Positions 12,933 to 24,390 are shown, counted from the first letter of the stretch. The stretch is 64,000 nt of DNA from Artemisia argyi (GCA_030686995.1 CM060703.1:119580861-119644860); one strand, 5' to 3'. Numbers and translations are program-made. The notes: a model not told the origin generated them from the sequence alone.

Positions 12933-13199
12933 TTAGGCTTATTAGGCCGGAGCCTGGTTTGCTTATAGGGCCGGAGCCCGTTTTTACTTTATTTGGGCCG
13001 GAGCCCAGTTCGTGTGAGATAGTCCAGGCCCAGTAGGCCTGCTATCCTTATTATACGTAATCAATAATGGAATACCAACTACGAATTTATTGTGTTTTTA
13101 CTATGTCGATTAGAACATTGTTGTGAGTTGCGGTCTTAGGAAATGCGTCTAGGTTCCTAATTACAATTTGTGTATTAATTAAAATTCATTTACATATAA
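12933..13199. other. Short intergenic piece with three GGCCGGAGCC motifs
   Basis: GGCCGGAGCC occurs three times at about 12943, 12961 and 12989, separated by T-rich spacers. I see no ORF or known element. Confidence 0.6.
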
Positions 13200-13908
13200 C
13201 TAGCTATAAGTCCCGTGCACGCACGAGGTTTACACATGAATCAAATTTATTTTAAAATTTTAGTTTAGTATATGGACATATAAGAATTTACCCATGAGAA
13301 TTGTGATATAAGTATAACTAATGCCTTGTCCAGGATCTTTTATTATGTAATAATATCTAGTATAATAATATTTTGTAAAAAAATTTGTTGGTTGAAGATT
13401 TAACTTTGTTTAGCTGACATTGATGTTGACATTGAGATTGATTTTGTTGTTTAACTTTAATTATTCATATCGTGTTGTACAAAATGTGCGAATTTAGTAG
13501 CATATAACCAACACGAATAGGAGATATATCAGTATGTCATCCATGAGACACCTTTCGTAGTGAAATTTCATGAAGTTAAAATGTGCTCCGTAAAGTTTTT
13601 CAGAAATGTTCTGGATATCCATATATAAACTTTAAATAAGAATTTCATGAGTCGTTGTTATAAATAAAATAGCGTTTATTTATTTTCATATCACAGTAAT
13701 TCGTGCTTACATTTGATATTCATATTCCCGTCAACAATAGTTTAGCCGTATTTAATATTCAAACCCGTGTACGCATAAATTAAACTTTTCAAATAAAATA
13801 ACATTAGTCCTTATTTAACGTACATAGTAAAAAAAAAATTTAATGGATGAAAGTTTAAAACGAATATTAGTTGATGAGGATCTAAACACACGCCTCGTGT
13901 TAGCTAGA
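13200..13908 (-). mobile_element. Helitron-like non-autonomous element
   Basis: On the minus strand the 709-bp segment starts TCTAGCTAACACG and ends in a GC-rich hairpin (CTCGTGC and GCACGGG arms) followed by ACTTATAGCTAG. A 5' TC, a 3' CTAG a few bases after a hairpin, and a flanking A and T on either side fit Helitron rules. It contains no Rep/helicase. Both ends also share CTAGCTA and CACGAGG, so a TIR element cannot be excluded. Confidence 0.5.
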
Positions 13909-13949
13909 TACTTTGAGTATTTACTTTGTAGCACGTGGAATTTATCACA

Positions 13950-14370
13950 AAGTATTTAGAAGATGTATTTGAGTGATTTATATGAGTTGTTTATGAATAG
14001 AATAGTAAGAACACAGAGTTTAACCAAACTTGTAGCTTCAATATTATTGATAATAATACGAGTGATCTTAGTTATCACTAGGGTTACACCTTGAAGCTTT
14101 TGCTATTGATACGTATATCAAACCTAACCCTAGGAACTCCTTTTATAGGACACAAGGAGTCCTTTACAAGATAAGCATAAGCCTAACAAAATAGAATATA
14201 CAGAAGATCTTTTCTATACTTATCTAATACACGGTTACATAACATCTATCTAATAACAAGTGGTAACAATATGTACTAGCAGTGGTAATGGTGTTTCCAC
14301 TGCTAGTGCATTCTTCAACAGTGTCTTCCTCCAAGCTTATCAGTGGTAACTGTTAGCATAATTCCCAACA
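13950..14370 (-). repeat. LTR remnant of a Ty1/copia-like element
   Basis: In minus sense a U3 start TGTTGGGAATTATGC at 14370 is preceded by a PPT-like tract, so this is the 3' LTR of the element whose coding remnant lies at 14461-15700. The outer end is not sharply defined. Confidence 0.6.
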
Positions 14371-14386
14371 ATCCTCCCCTAAACTT
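14371..14386 (-). other. Polypurine tract of the copia-like remnant
   Basis: Minus strand AAGTTTAGGGGAGGAT directly abuts the LTR start TGTTGGG. Confidence 0.65.
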
Positions 14387-14460
14387 ATGATTTAAATGCA
14401 AATCACTAAGTTTCTTGGAATCAACCTTCTTCATTGATAATGGGGGATTTTTCTAAACAC

Positions 14461-15700
14461 CTATCTTCTTTTCCTTAACTCTTTATCAGCTCTTACACTT
14501 TGATCATAGATCCTTTGTGGCAAATCTTCAACTAACTCTGTCCTTTCCCAGCATCTTAGCTTTACATATATCATAATAGTGAGAATTCCTGCTCTCAAAG
14601 GATATTCTTTCTCTGCTAACATAAAAACATCAACACCAGCTTGTGTACAAACATGATGTACTGCACTTGAGTCATAAAATTTCCACAAGGTAGTTAGATT
14701 ATCAACTTCAAATCTCCAATATCTGTCACTTGAATCAGGTTCATATAATCTTTTGAAGTGAACCCATAACTCCTTATCTTTGACTTCAATGAGTTCATCT
14801 TTCTTGAACTGATCTTGAACCATCTTCCACAAAGTATTCAAATCTTCCCTGTCACATGATCTGACAAGGTCTTCAAAATCTCTGCAGATACTTATAACAC
14901 CTCCAATTCTGACAATCTTCCAAGCATCCCCAAAGTCATCAGAATAAATCTCCCATCCAATAATAGGGTGCTTTGATTGTAGAGGTTCTATATCCAACAA
15001 ATCTGGTTCAATATAAATGATCTCTGAAAACTGCTCTTCTCTTAACTTGACATCATCTTCTTTTGCTTGTGATGACTCTTGAGTCTTAGACTTCTTAGCA
15101 GCTTTGGATTCAATGGTTGCACCTGATCTTTTATATCATGTAGCTTCTTCTACTGAATCCATTGGAACAAAATCTTTATCTCTTCTGTAAGCCCTATAGT
15201 ACAATCCTTCAATTTCATCATGGGATTTTCCTTTGAGCTGAGACATCTTCCATCCAGCTACATGACATAGAAACTTCTTTATACTAGCAATCACTTGAAC
15301 CTTGGATGGTTGTCTTGACTTCTTCTGATTCTTCTTGATTGAATCTATCATCTCCCTTAGAGCTTTATTATTCTTCATTTGAATAAAATCACCTAGTTGA
15401 GCTGATCTTTCTTCAGATGTTAAGCTTTGATCTGCAACAAGCTCAATAGCTTTCTTCTTCACCTCTAGATCAGTGTTGATCAAATGTTCAATCTCTTCTT
15501 CACTAGGCACATAAGAAAATTTTGTGAGATCTTCTTTTGGTCAGATATCAACTTTATCTCTACATTATGCAATCTCCGAGCTTTCATAAAATCTGCCACT
15601 TCTAATTCATCTTGTGCAGCTTTCTTGGCCAATTCATCCTCATAAAGTTTCTGTCTGAGCAGCTGTTCTTTCCTTGACCTTCTTTGGTGGAGAAACCTCT
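14461..15700 (-). pseudogene. Coding remnant of a non-autonomous Ty1/copia-like element
   Basis: Minus-strand reading shows two stretches, 15510-15136 and 15000-14461, joined through frames with stops. The first is Lys/Glu-rich (SQLKGKSHDEIEGLYYRAYR). The second contains WKIVRIGGVISICRDFEDLV, then DREDLNTLWKMVQDQF and DSSAVHHVCTQAGVDVFMLA. I recognise this as the C-terminal tail seen on copia-like polyproteins in composite genomes; it has no assigned biochemical role. Upstream, near 15700-15560, an Ala/Glu-rich segment (LAKKAAQDELEVADFMKA) continues it. RT, integrase and RNase H are absent, so it is a derivative or a remnant. The LINE fragment abuts it at about 15700. Confidence 0.6.
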
Positions 15701-16402
15701 GCAGTAGTTAATGTGAAAGTGGTTGAAGAGGTGAACACTAGATATGAGAATACTCTATATGGTTATTTCCTTGGTAAACACATTGCTTTTCCTGTTGTTG
15801 ATTATTATGTACGCAATGTGAAGGCTAAGTATGGTATACAGAAGGTTATTATGAATGCCAATGGGATCTTTTTCTTTAAGTTTAATTCGAAGAAAGTTGT
15901 TGAGGATGTCATTAAAAACGGTCTGTGGTTGATTAGAAATTTCCCTATTATTCTTAAACCATGGACCTTGAACAACAACTTACTTAAAGAGGATTTGACC
16001 AACATTCCGGTATGGGTTAAATTACATGATGTTCATCTTGCTATGTTTTTTGGTGATAGTCTTAGTCTTCTTGCTACATTGATTGGTACACCGAAAATGT
16101 TAGATGCTTATACTAACCAAATGTGCAAGGAATCATGGGGCCGCAGTAGTTTTGCTAGGTGCTTGATTGAAGTTAAGGCGGATGATGTACTTCAATAAAC
16201 CTATTTGTTACTAACCAAATGAGGTACTTGTGAATACTTTGATGAGTCCAGGAACCTATTTGGTGGTGATCATGATCATGAAGATAATTATGATGACTAT
16301 GGTTATGATGACTATGCGGATCAGGTCTACAATCTTATAGGGAATTTGGATGCTTTATATGACACGTATGGTATCAAGCTCCAAGGTCTTGGTAGAAAGT
16401 AA
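15701..16402 (+). pseudogene. DUF4283 domain protein (LINE ORF1-like), broken
   Basis: The frame reads NTLYGYFLGKHIAFPVVDYY, then GLWLIRNFPIILKPW, IPVWVKLHDV and WGRSSFARCLIEVKADD, the conserved core of DUF4283, an RNA-binding-like domain typical of plant LINE ORF1 proteins. A TAA at 16196-16198 and a TGA at 16220-16222 interrupt it. The same frame then continues with DDYGYDDYADQVYNLIGNLD and ends at a TAA at 16400-16402. The usual CX2CX4HX4C knuckle between these parts is missing. The ATG at 15674 lies in the neighbouring copia remnant and is probably not the original start. Confidence 0.7.
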
Positions 16403-16605
16403 TTTTGTTATCATAGGAGTCTAATGGTATCTTTTGAGTAGAGGTTTTTTTCTTATTTAGAGAATTGGAAGTATCTTGTTATGTAAGCTTTCCGCCTATG
16501 TAACGGGTTGAGATATGAGATTCACCCATATCCTTTGTACTTAAACGTTTTTTGGAGTAATATATTTACCGGATCTTTTGACCTTTTACCCAAAAAAAAG
16601 AAATA
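15701..16605 (+). mobile_element. LINE (L1-type) fragment
   Basis: The DUF4283-bearing ORF1 region is followed by an acidic Asp/Tyr tail, a 3' UTR-like stretch and a short A-tract (about 16592-16599). Lack of endonuclease and reverse transcriptase shows internal loss or 5' truncation. It lies next to the inverted copia remnant; a clear target duplication was not found. Confidence 0.55.
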
Positions 16606-16763
16606 ACGTTAATTTTCTATATAAATTTCCTCAAAATAAATACCATTTCCATAATCAGTATATGTAGTGGAATTATTGAAAAATTTGAAACACATGCCTA
16701 AAAATAGGCTTAACAGCAAGATCAATACATAATCAAGATTAAATGAGAAATCCTATGAGAACG

Positions 16764-17048
16764 TTTTATATGTAGTTCAATAAAAACTGTTGGTTTAAAA
16801 AACTCATTTGATTTACCTAAATTTGTAAGCTGATTCAAAATTTTGACATCTATATATGTAATAAATGAAAAGTTTTTTAAATGTCAGCCACCCCTTATTT
16901 TGGCGTTTTATATGTAGTTCAATAAAAACTGTTGGTTTAAAAAAACTCATTTGATTTACCTAAATTTGTAAGCTGATTCAAAATTTTGACATCTATATAT
17001 GTAATAAATGAAAAGTTTTTTAAATGTCAGCCACCCCTTATTTTGGCG
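16764..17048. repeat. Tandem duplication, unit about 142 bp
   Basis: The unit beginning TTTTATATGTAGTTCAATAA occurs at 16764-16905 and again at 16906-17048, nearly identical except for one extra A in the second copy. Confidence 0.95.
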
Positions 17049-17124
17049 TCATATATATGAAGTGTGGGGACGGGACTATTAGAAATAACTATGTTTTCTA
17101 GCTATGACTTACAACTCTTTAACT

Positions 17125-17125
<1 letters not shown>

Positions 17126-17157
<32 letters not shown>
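17126..17157. repeat. Poly(C) tract, 32 bp
   Basis: An uninterrupted run of 32 C residues, the longest C/G homopolymer in the window. Confidence 0.97.
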
Positions 17158-17160
<3 letters not shown>

Positions 17161-17240
17161 GTTTTTATGGCTCACATCCTTTATATTGCTGGGCGTTATT
17201 AATATATATGCTAAACAAAAATGCGAATTGGCCCCCTTAA

Positions 17241-17870
17241 AGTGAACACATCACATTTTGGCCACTCCAATAAAAGTTGTCAAATTCTGTCTCTGGCTGT
17301 GGCTTAGCTTGATTACTCCTACATCTAACAGCTCTGTCACCATGCCTTCAATAGCATTCTTCTGAGTGGGAGGGTCTCTGTAAGGTCGGATGTTTACTCG
17401 TAAGGTGCCTTCTATGAATGGAATCCTGTGATCATGTTCTCTTCTTGGCGGTAACTCCTTTGGAACTTCAAACACATCTGAGAATTGTGGCACAACTTCA
17501 TTCAATTCTGATTGATTGTTGATCTCCATGCCTTCCATATTCATATGAGTCACGCCTGTTGAGGGATAAACATGCAACTGCATAGAAGACAATTCAGCTT
17601 GTTTCACATTTTGTCTAATATTTTTGTCCTGTTTCCTTCCACCCATCCACTCCATATCTGACTTAGGAGTACCTCTTAAGGCCATCTTTGTTCCCTTGTC
17701 CACAAATTCCATCTCGAGGTCTTTGAAACTGCATTTGATGTCACCCAAAGTAGACAACCACTGTATTCCAAGTACCATCTCACAACCTCCTATTTTTAAC
17801 AATAGCACGTCAGAACAAAAGTCTACTCCTTGAATCTCCCTATGGAAATACCTGCACTCACTATTCTCTT
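17241..17870 (-). pseudogene. Protease to RT N-terminus of chromovirus-like element, truncated
   Basis: The frame contains GCEMVLGIQWLSTLGDIKC, the C-terminal part of a retropepsin-like domain. It continues into the RT connection, FSDVFEVPKELPPRREHDH and INIRPYRDPP-like sequence (here VNIRPYRDPP), then VTELLDVGVIKLS. It stops before the RT catalytic core, where unrelated sequence starts at about 17250. Confidence 0.8.
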
Positions 17871-18983
17871 AATCCTTATAGTTCTATAATTTTGCACACC
17901 AGTCAATGCATTCAAAGAAATTTGTGGTTCTCTTATTATTTCTTCCAATTCATCCTCTTGTTCCAAACACTCATGATACTCCTCACATTCTTCATTTTCA
18001 GCCAACACCAACAAAGTAAACAATTGTCCTTCACATTTATGCCCTGGCCTATACTTTTGGACACAATAAAAGCACATATTATTGGCTCTTTTCTCCTCAT
18101 ACTCTTTTTCTGTTAATTGCTTCCTATTAGGCACAGTTTGTGGGGTGTTTGGTTTTTTTACCTTTCAGTGACATGTGTAAAAGGCAAAGCTAAAAGAGTG
18201 GTTTGCTATTATTGGTCACATTAGCATTAAATCTTGAATTACTACTACCAACAGAAGTATAAGCTATCTTATTCTTTTTCTTGACAGCATTAAGAGTAAC
18301 ATCTTGCAAGTTGGTTAAGCAATAAGCATCAGATAGTGTTCTAGGTTTAAACATTCTCTCATTTCAATTTCAGCAGGCAATGCACCCAAATAAAAACTTA
18401 TCGAGTGTTCCTCACTGATGTCAACCCTACATAACAATTGATCAAATGCATCTTGGTAAGCCTTTGCATTAGTTTCATATTTCGTATTTTTGAGTTCTGC
18501 CACCGGATCATCAAACACAGTCCCAAACCTTTGAATTATGGCATTCTTATAAACATTCCAAGCCACATTATCACCTACAACTTAATGAATTGTCTATGCC
18601 ACATCATTGCCTTATCATAAGGTTGCACATAAATGAGCCTAACCTTTTGGTCTTCTGGAATATTATCAAGCAGAAAGAATTGCTCACACCTAAAGATCCA
18701 ATCTCTTACATCATCCCCGTTGAATCTTGGAAATTCCACCCTAGCCATTCTTCCTACCTGACCACCTCTATTTGCTCCATTTTGCACAGCTTGTTGTTGC
18801 AGACTCAACCCTGGAATTCGCCCTCTAACTCTTCCAATATCTGATTGATTCTAACCAGCTTTTCATCCACCAATTCAGATATAAACTACTTCATTCCATC
18901 ATGAAAATCACCAGAATTATCATTAGAACTACCACTAGAACCACCATTAACGAGTGCAACAGCTCTTGTTAATAGCTTCATTT
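17871..18983 (-). pseudogene. Gag of chromovirus-like element, broken
   Basis: Pieces of one Gag are spread over frames. They comprise a start near 18983 (MKLLTRAVALVNGG), the capsid-like segment VEFPRFNGDDVRDWIFRCEQ near 18750, FGTVFDDPVAELKNTKY near 18500, and a knuckle-bearing part LTEKEYEEKRANNMCFYC near 18110, followed by KYRPGHKC. Stops and frameshifts separate the pieces. Gag forms the particle core and binds RNA; this copy cannot. Confidence 0.75.
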
Positions 18984-19160
18984 TCAATTTCAAACCATAA
19001 AGTGATTATTTAGGAACATCCAATTCTGTTTAAAAAGAACAAGTATTTGAAACGATAATGTCAAAAAGAACCGTATTTTAGATATGGAAATGGACCAATT
19101 ACTAATGACGTATTTTTGAATTGGTTACAAGAATCTTGATAACTGAGTGCCGAAAAGGAC

Positions 19161-19172
19161 ACTCTGATACCA
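19161..19172 (-). other. PBS, initiator-Met type
   Basis: The minus strand reads TGGTATCAGAGT, complementary to the 3' end of initiator tRNA-Met, two bases from the LTR end. Confidence 0.85.
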
Positions 19173-19174
19173 AT

Positions 19175-19523
19175 TGATATGAACTTACACGAATTAAACA
19201 ATTCGAATAAGAACTGGAAACTAATCATGAACACAAATGAGAGAATTATGCTCAAGAATTAGTAAAAGGGATTTGTTATAGACAAGATGAATTGTACAAA
19301 GTTTGAAATTACAAATGATTAGCTAATTGTGAAATAAACAATGGGTATTTAAAAGGAGTTTTTGCGGGGAAAGCTGCTATAAGCTTTTCCAACAGATTTT
19401 GGTGTATTTTGGCCCGGTTTGACTATTTGTGTTGACTTCTTATTATGACCCATATAATTCTTTTTTGTGATCCGTTTACTTATCCTGTCACTGTTTTGAT
19501 ATTTGTCGTTGATTATTTCAACA
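19175..19523 (-). repeat. 5' LTR of chromovirus-like remnant
   Basis: A 349-bp segment that in minus sense starts TGTTGAAATAATC and ends TTCATATCA next to the PBS. No partner LTR is visible in the window. Confidence 0.7.
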
Positions 19524-19937
19524 TTTTCAGAAACTATGGCTTATAATGTTAAAAATTAAAAAATACTAGCATAAATGAGTATATGAAAAAACAAAAATCT
19601 TTTGTTTACAGGCCTAGCTTGTTTGTCATTGTGTCGCAGAGCATCAAAATCCACGGGACACCTGCTTGTAGGGAGACGATGAAAACAGCCTGAACTGGAA
19701 TAACGGGGGCAATTTATTTGACAAAAAGCTTAAATAATTAACAGTAGATGCCATAGCAAAATCTTCAATAAAGCTTGCAAAGCTGTTCTGTATCAACACA
19801 AACTTTAGGAGCGTACAAAAACAATGTAAATGTGCAAACATGCAACCATGACCTAATTTTACTTACTGTACAAACAAGACTCTTGAGATATTCAGAAGGT
19901 CGTAGTAAACTGTATTGAAAAGAAAGGCAAAGCTAAA
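19524..19937. other. 3' flank of the C2H2 gene
   Basis: A/T-rich sequence without a supported ORF. In the gene's sense, AAATAAAT occurs at about 19705-19712 and could serve as a polyadenylation signal. Confidence 0.5.
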
Positions 19938-20705
19938 TTAAAGTCTCAGAGTAAGGTCTGGTGTGACATGGCCACCATAAACTGGTCGGATACTGTTCAT
20001 GTTCATTTCTGCTGTTTCTGGAAGTGAATCAACACCTGTTGCAGCAACCTCACGAAAGCTTCCTGGCCACAGCAGCTGATCGGGTCTATCATCGTCCACA
20101 TATATAGGCAATCCCATAATTCCAATTGTATGTGGTGGAGATATGCTAGTGATTTCTTGTGGCATCCTCATAAGTGGAGGCTGCCATGTGTGGTGCTGAG
20201 ACGAGTGAGCTTTGATTTCAAGTGATCTTAACGATGTTCCATGCAAAGTAAAAGCTGCAAGCTGGCTAGCATATTTCTCTGAGAAAATACCCATTCTCAT
20301 AGCTCTTTTTGCCAGCATTCTCTCTCTCTTGTGTGCATTCTGATGGCCTCCGAGTGCCTGTGAGCTGAAAAATTTTCTCTGGCAATAGTTGCATGGAAAA
20401 ACTCTAGGGAAGGTCCCAGAGGTTGTATTGGATTCTGTTTCGTTTGTGCTTTTACTTGTTGATATTGAACTCCCTATTGAATTTCTTTGTTCAAACTTAT
20501 CCAAATTCGATTTGAAGGTCAGACTCAACTCTAGGGAAACAGGATCATTAATAGTCTGGAATGTTTCGGGTATATTGAGGCTATCCATGAGAGGAGAAGG
20601 GAAAGGGTTTTGAACTGATATGTTGGAAGCAACCTGGCTGCTGTTGTCTGAGTCATCGTCTTCATGAACCTCATTCTCCAGGTTTAAGCTTTTTGATAAC
20701 TTCAT
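19938..20705 (-). CDS. ZFP4-like: C2H2 zinc-finger EAR repressor, ZFP4-like
   Basis: A complete 255-residue ORF. It has a single plant-type C2H2 finger, C105-X2-C108-X12-H121-X3-H125, with the QALGGH signature at 116-121 and a basic [15 protein letters not shown] stretch after it. Two EAR-type repression motifs are visible: LELSL at 58-62 and DLTLRL at the extreme C-terminus (250-255). The C-terminal half carries [17 protein letters not shown] and LLWPGSFR, features I associate with Arabidopsis ZFP4 and its relatives ZFP1/3/7. Members of that group act in the nucleus as transcriptional repressors and have been tied to ABA and light responses; the role here is inferred. The ORF is intact, with no intron in the coding part, as usual for the family. 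It is the only convincing host gene in the window and is flanked by transposon remnants. Confidence 0.93.
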   Translation of the reverse strand: MKLSKSLNLENEVHEDDDSDNSSQVASNISVQNPFPSPLMDSLNIPETFQTINDPVSLELSLTFKSNLDKFEQRNSIGSSISTSKSTNETESNTTSGTFPRVFPCNYCQRKFFSSQALGGHQNAHKRERMLAKRAMRMGIFSEKYASQLAAFTLHGTSLRSLEIKAHSSQHHTWQPPLMRMPQEITSISPPHTIGIMGLPIYVDDDRPDQLLWPGSFREVAATGVDSLPETAEMNMNSIRPVYGGHVTPDLTLRL

Positions 20706-20794
20706 AACTGGTAGTCACTTTTTAATACCTTCACAAGGCTTTCAAGACGAATGGAAAATTCTAATCAAGTCATTTTTGTCTGCATAGTGAATAT

Positions 20795-20913
20795 CTGTTT
20801 AACAAATGTTTTATCTTAAGAATTTTGTTATCAATGCATACCAAGAACTGCATATAGAAATAAAAAATTAGTACACCAAGAAGGATCATTTTTGATTAAT
20901 CTAAGAGACTTAC
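20795..20913 (-). other. Possible 5' UTR intron of the C2H2 gene
   Basis: On the minus strand GTAAGTCT at 20913 is a good donor. Downstream lie a TACTAAT branch-point-like motif and two acceptors, TATATGCAG ending at 20848 and TTAAACAG ending at 20795, giving introns of 66 or 119 nt. This rests on splice-site appearance only. Confidence 0.3.
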
Positions 20914-21840
20914 AACAAACTTGCTTGACTTATAATACTAAAGTCGGTACCAGGACAGCAATCCATTGTACACTAGCAGTAAAGAGGAATATCACACTGC
21001 AAAAACGCAATGTGAGTGTCATTTAGCCTAATTTCATCCTAGGTCATGCTAAACATATTCATTAAACTATTTATTGCTAGGAAATTACTTTACGCTCCTG
21101 ATCTAAGATCACATTATACGTTAATGCTATCCCTATGAGTCAGACTATGAAAATTCTGCAAACGTCTTGAATTTTTTTTTTCAAAAACTGTTAAACCTTT
21201 TTACAGTACAAAATGATTTTAACACCTACTAAAACAATTAAAATTAGCATCGACCCTATTACACCCTTCTAAACATACTCGAGTTTAGCCTCGTTGATCC
21301 CTCTGATCACATCGCTGTAAGTCGATTTCTTATCATTTTTTAAATGAAACATATGCCTAGTCTAAACACAATTAAAAGTTCACCAAACATACTAAGTAGC
21401 AAATCAGCCTATCTGTACTTCTTTCCCGTCACACCTAACCATCTATCGCCCAACATTAAGAAGTCACGCACCAAACTTTTTTTTGCAGCTGTATAGTGTA
21501 GCTTTTTTTACCCAAGTAGTTCATATGGTTTACACAAGGTCTCCTCTTATGGCCTGTAAAACTGTAATTCCAAGTAACCATTTCCCTCTTAGGGATTCAT
21601 AGAACTTACACGGATTCAATCTGGACTCCAAATGTTTTATGAACCACCAAGTAACTGATATATGCCATCAAACTAACCCTTTGTGTGAACTCTACTGGAT
21701 ATGATCCTGGAATTTACTTAAGAAATAAGCTTAGACATTTTACTTGAATTCACCACAGTATGTATCTACAGTCTTTTCAAGTCTTGTACATTGACTGTTT
21801 CAAGGATTTTCCTCTATTTTTTTGTTAATTTGATGATTCA

Positions 21841-21844
<4 letters not shown>

Positions 21845-21872
<28 letters not shown>
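21845..21872. repeat. Poly(T) tract, 28 bp
   Basis: An uninterrupted T run, possibly the A-tail of a minus-strand retroposed sequence or a slippage tract. Confidence 0.9.
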
Positions 21873-23085
21873 CAAATCTAAATGATAATTTACAAAGTAA
21901 ATCAGCATATAAAAGCAGAATTATACAATTTTGAAAGGGATCTCCATGGGGTGGTTACTTTGCCATATCATTTTCTGTGTCGTTGGCATGTAAAATGAGA
22001 AGTTCCAAAGACGAAGATTTTAAAGAAAAAAAAAAATAGCATAGTGAAAGCGAAATGGAAAAAATATATGAGAAGATAAAGTAAGAAGACTAACCAGTTG
22101 CTTTGAGCCAACTTTGGTGTTTTCATGTACGTTCTACTTAATACAGGTACAAGATACCACTAATCTACTATCATGTCTTTCTTCTATTCAAAACATATGA
22201 AGGTAGAGAAGAGGATGCTACATATTTGAGGAAAAAGGTGATATATGATGTCGAAAGTCAAGAAGAGAGTGGAGGTGTGGTGGGACAGTCAAGAACTTCA
22301 CTAGAAGGCTTAAAAGGAATGCAGAAAGATAAAGCAAGCAGGTATAGTATGGATATTTATATGACTCGAACTTTCTGTCAACAAACGGTCAATAATTTTG
22401 ACTTTTGAGTGTCAAATAAGTACATATAACTAAGCTTTGGAGACATCAAACTTAATTTTGATGAATACTAGGTATGTATTAATTGGTAGTTTTTCTTTAA
22501 GAAATTGAAACAATGTTTCCTGTGTTTGTTGCCTTTCCCAAAGCCCAACAGTTGCTGCTTTTAACAACAATAAGAAATTCTTCCTGGATAGCAGCAACAC
22601 AAGCAAACAAAATACACCCACACTTGCTACTGTATTATATACGCACATTCACGAAAACCACTGGATGGGAGCAACACATCTAAGACCGTTATGGTTAGTA
22701 ATAGCAGTTTTTGATGCGTTGAATAGAATAAGTTCATCCAACTCTATACGTTAGCAGTTTCTATTATGTTAATGTTATTTACCACAACTGACACCCTTTT
22801 AAATTGTTTTACATCTTTTCATAATAATTTCCGAGTTACTGATGCATTCATAGATTCATTTATTGCATTTTATTGAAACTAATAGAAATGGCAGGGATAG
22901 CAGTGATAACATATGGTTTACAACCCCTCGCCCTCTTTATTGAAATAAGTGAGGCTTTGCATGGAATCATACTACTTAGAGTTTCCTTTTAAAGAGTAAT
23001 CGCAAAAGAAGAGAGTACATGCAGCATGTACGAAATTGGGAAGTCGGTTTTTACAATTAAATTTAACAGTCGATATTTTTCTTGA

Positions 23086-23271
23086 AATCAATGGGAATGC
23101 AAAGGGAATGCAAAGCAATGCATTCCCTTTCCTCCCAATTTATTGGGTAATGCCTCCCAGCCTCCCACTACTGGGTAATGGGTCATTACATTACCCTACA
23201 CCATGCACCATCATTCATTACCTTTGCCATTGATTATACCATATGACCCTACACCAAGCACCCCCTAAGTC
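23086..23271. mobile_element. Possible truncated MITE
   Basis: The segment has internal inverted repeats (GGGAATGCAAAG with GCAATGCATTCCC, and GGGTAATG with CATTACCC). Its right end, in minus sense GGGGGTGCTTGGTG, is followed by TAA, the kind of end seen in PIF/Harbinger MITEs. The matching left end is not found. Confidence 0.35.
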
Positions 23272-24357
23272 TAGTATTCTCGGTTTCAAATCACAAGTAT
23301 GATAGTAGAAAAAGGGATAGTAGAAAGAGTTAACAGGTCAAAAATGAAAGCGGAGAAATAAAAGTAATGGCTAATATTATAGTGTATTGCTTGCACAAAT
23401 GGATTTGCATACTCTGATAGGAAAACTTCATAACACTTTTCTTTAACTTCCACATTCTTTTGCATAAAACAAGATGGTTCATTGGTCATACGTCTAAGGT
23501 TTGATTGGTAAACATGGCATACGCATTCTATAAAACAATATCATGTTTGAATCTTATATTTGTTATCCACTCTTTAAATGTCCTACTTGATAGTAGGGAA
23601 GAGAGTTTCTGTTTTTTGGATTGTCGACTTCAAGTTATGCTTTATAAAAGTGTATACAGTTAGTTGTCGCTTGACACCTAAAATGATGAAAATAAGGGGG
23701 AACTATTCAGTGAGCTTACATAAAACATTTGTACGAGAAACACCAAATATGCACTTGATAAAAACCAAATACACAACCTAAACGAGATAGAAGAACAAAG
23801 CAAAAGTACAACTTTGGAGTGTGCACGTTCAGGTCGCATGGGTGCCTGTCCAAGACATAGATTCGGCTATCGATGTCCCTAAAGTGCGCCCTAGTAGTAG
23901 CATGGTCCCCAAACCGCAAGCAACCCCCCACTATGGGAGTCACTTTATTCCAACGCATATAATATTACATTATTGTAAAGCTAAATCTTAAAAGAGGAGA
24001 TTAAGTTACATATGATACAGCAGCTACGCATAAAATAATATGAGTATACTGCCACAAACAAAGATAATTTAGTATAATCCCAGGATTTCAATCAAGTACT
24101 TAAGACACATTCTTCCACTTAACTTGGTGCGTATCACTTTTAAATATTCTGCAACGTTTTTTGCTTTGAACTTTGCTTTATATGCTTTGGTGATTAACTA
24201 AGAACATGTGGGCATACATGTATCTATGCCATAGGTAGTGCTTACAAGTATAGATTAGTGAGGACCGCATATGCTTCCCCACACACCCAAACCAATAATC
24301 ATCTTTGGTCTTTGGTCGTTCCTTTTGGCCTTTGAAGTGAGTTCTAGGTCAGTATTA

Positions 24358-24390
24358 TTTTATTATTATTATTATTATTTATTTATTTTT
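24358..24390. repeat. Short (ATT)n / (ATTT)n repeat
   Basis: Six ATT units followed by ATTT units. Confidence 0.9.

Larger units (their letters stand above)
16606..17240. other. Non-coding spacer with tandem duplication and C tract
   Basis: No ORF is supported. The stretch holds the 142-bp tandem duplication and the poly(C) run listed separately, otherwise A/T-rich sequence. Confidence 0.7.
17241..19523 (-). mobile_element. Ty3/gypsy chromovirus-like remnant
   Basis: The minus-strand order is 5' LTR, PBS, gag, protease and the beginning of RT, then the element breaks off. It differs from the Athila elements in having a short LTR, an initiator-Met-type PBS and a gag with EFPRFNGDD and DWIFRCEQFF. 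This fits the chromovirus side of Ty3/gypsy. RT core, integrase and the 3' LTR are lost. Confidence 0.75.

Noticed and set aside
14461..15510. Host gene of unknown function on the minus strand
   Set aside because: The two ORFs are next to an LTR and PPT, are broken by stops between them, and resemble the tail of copia-like polyproteins.
22226..22408. 60-codon ORF upstream of the C2H2 gene
   Set aside because: No domain, no start context or neighbouring exon to support it.
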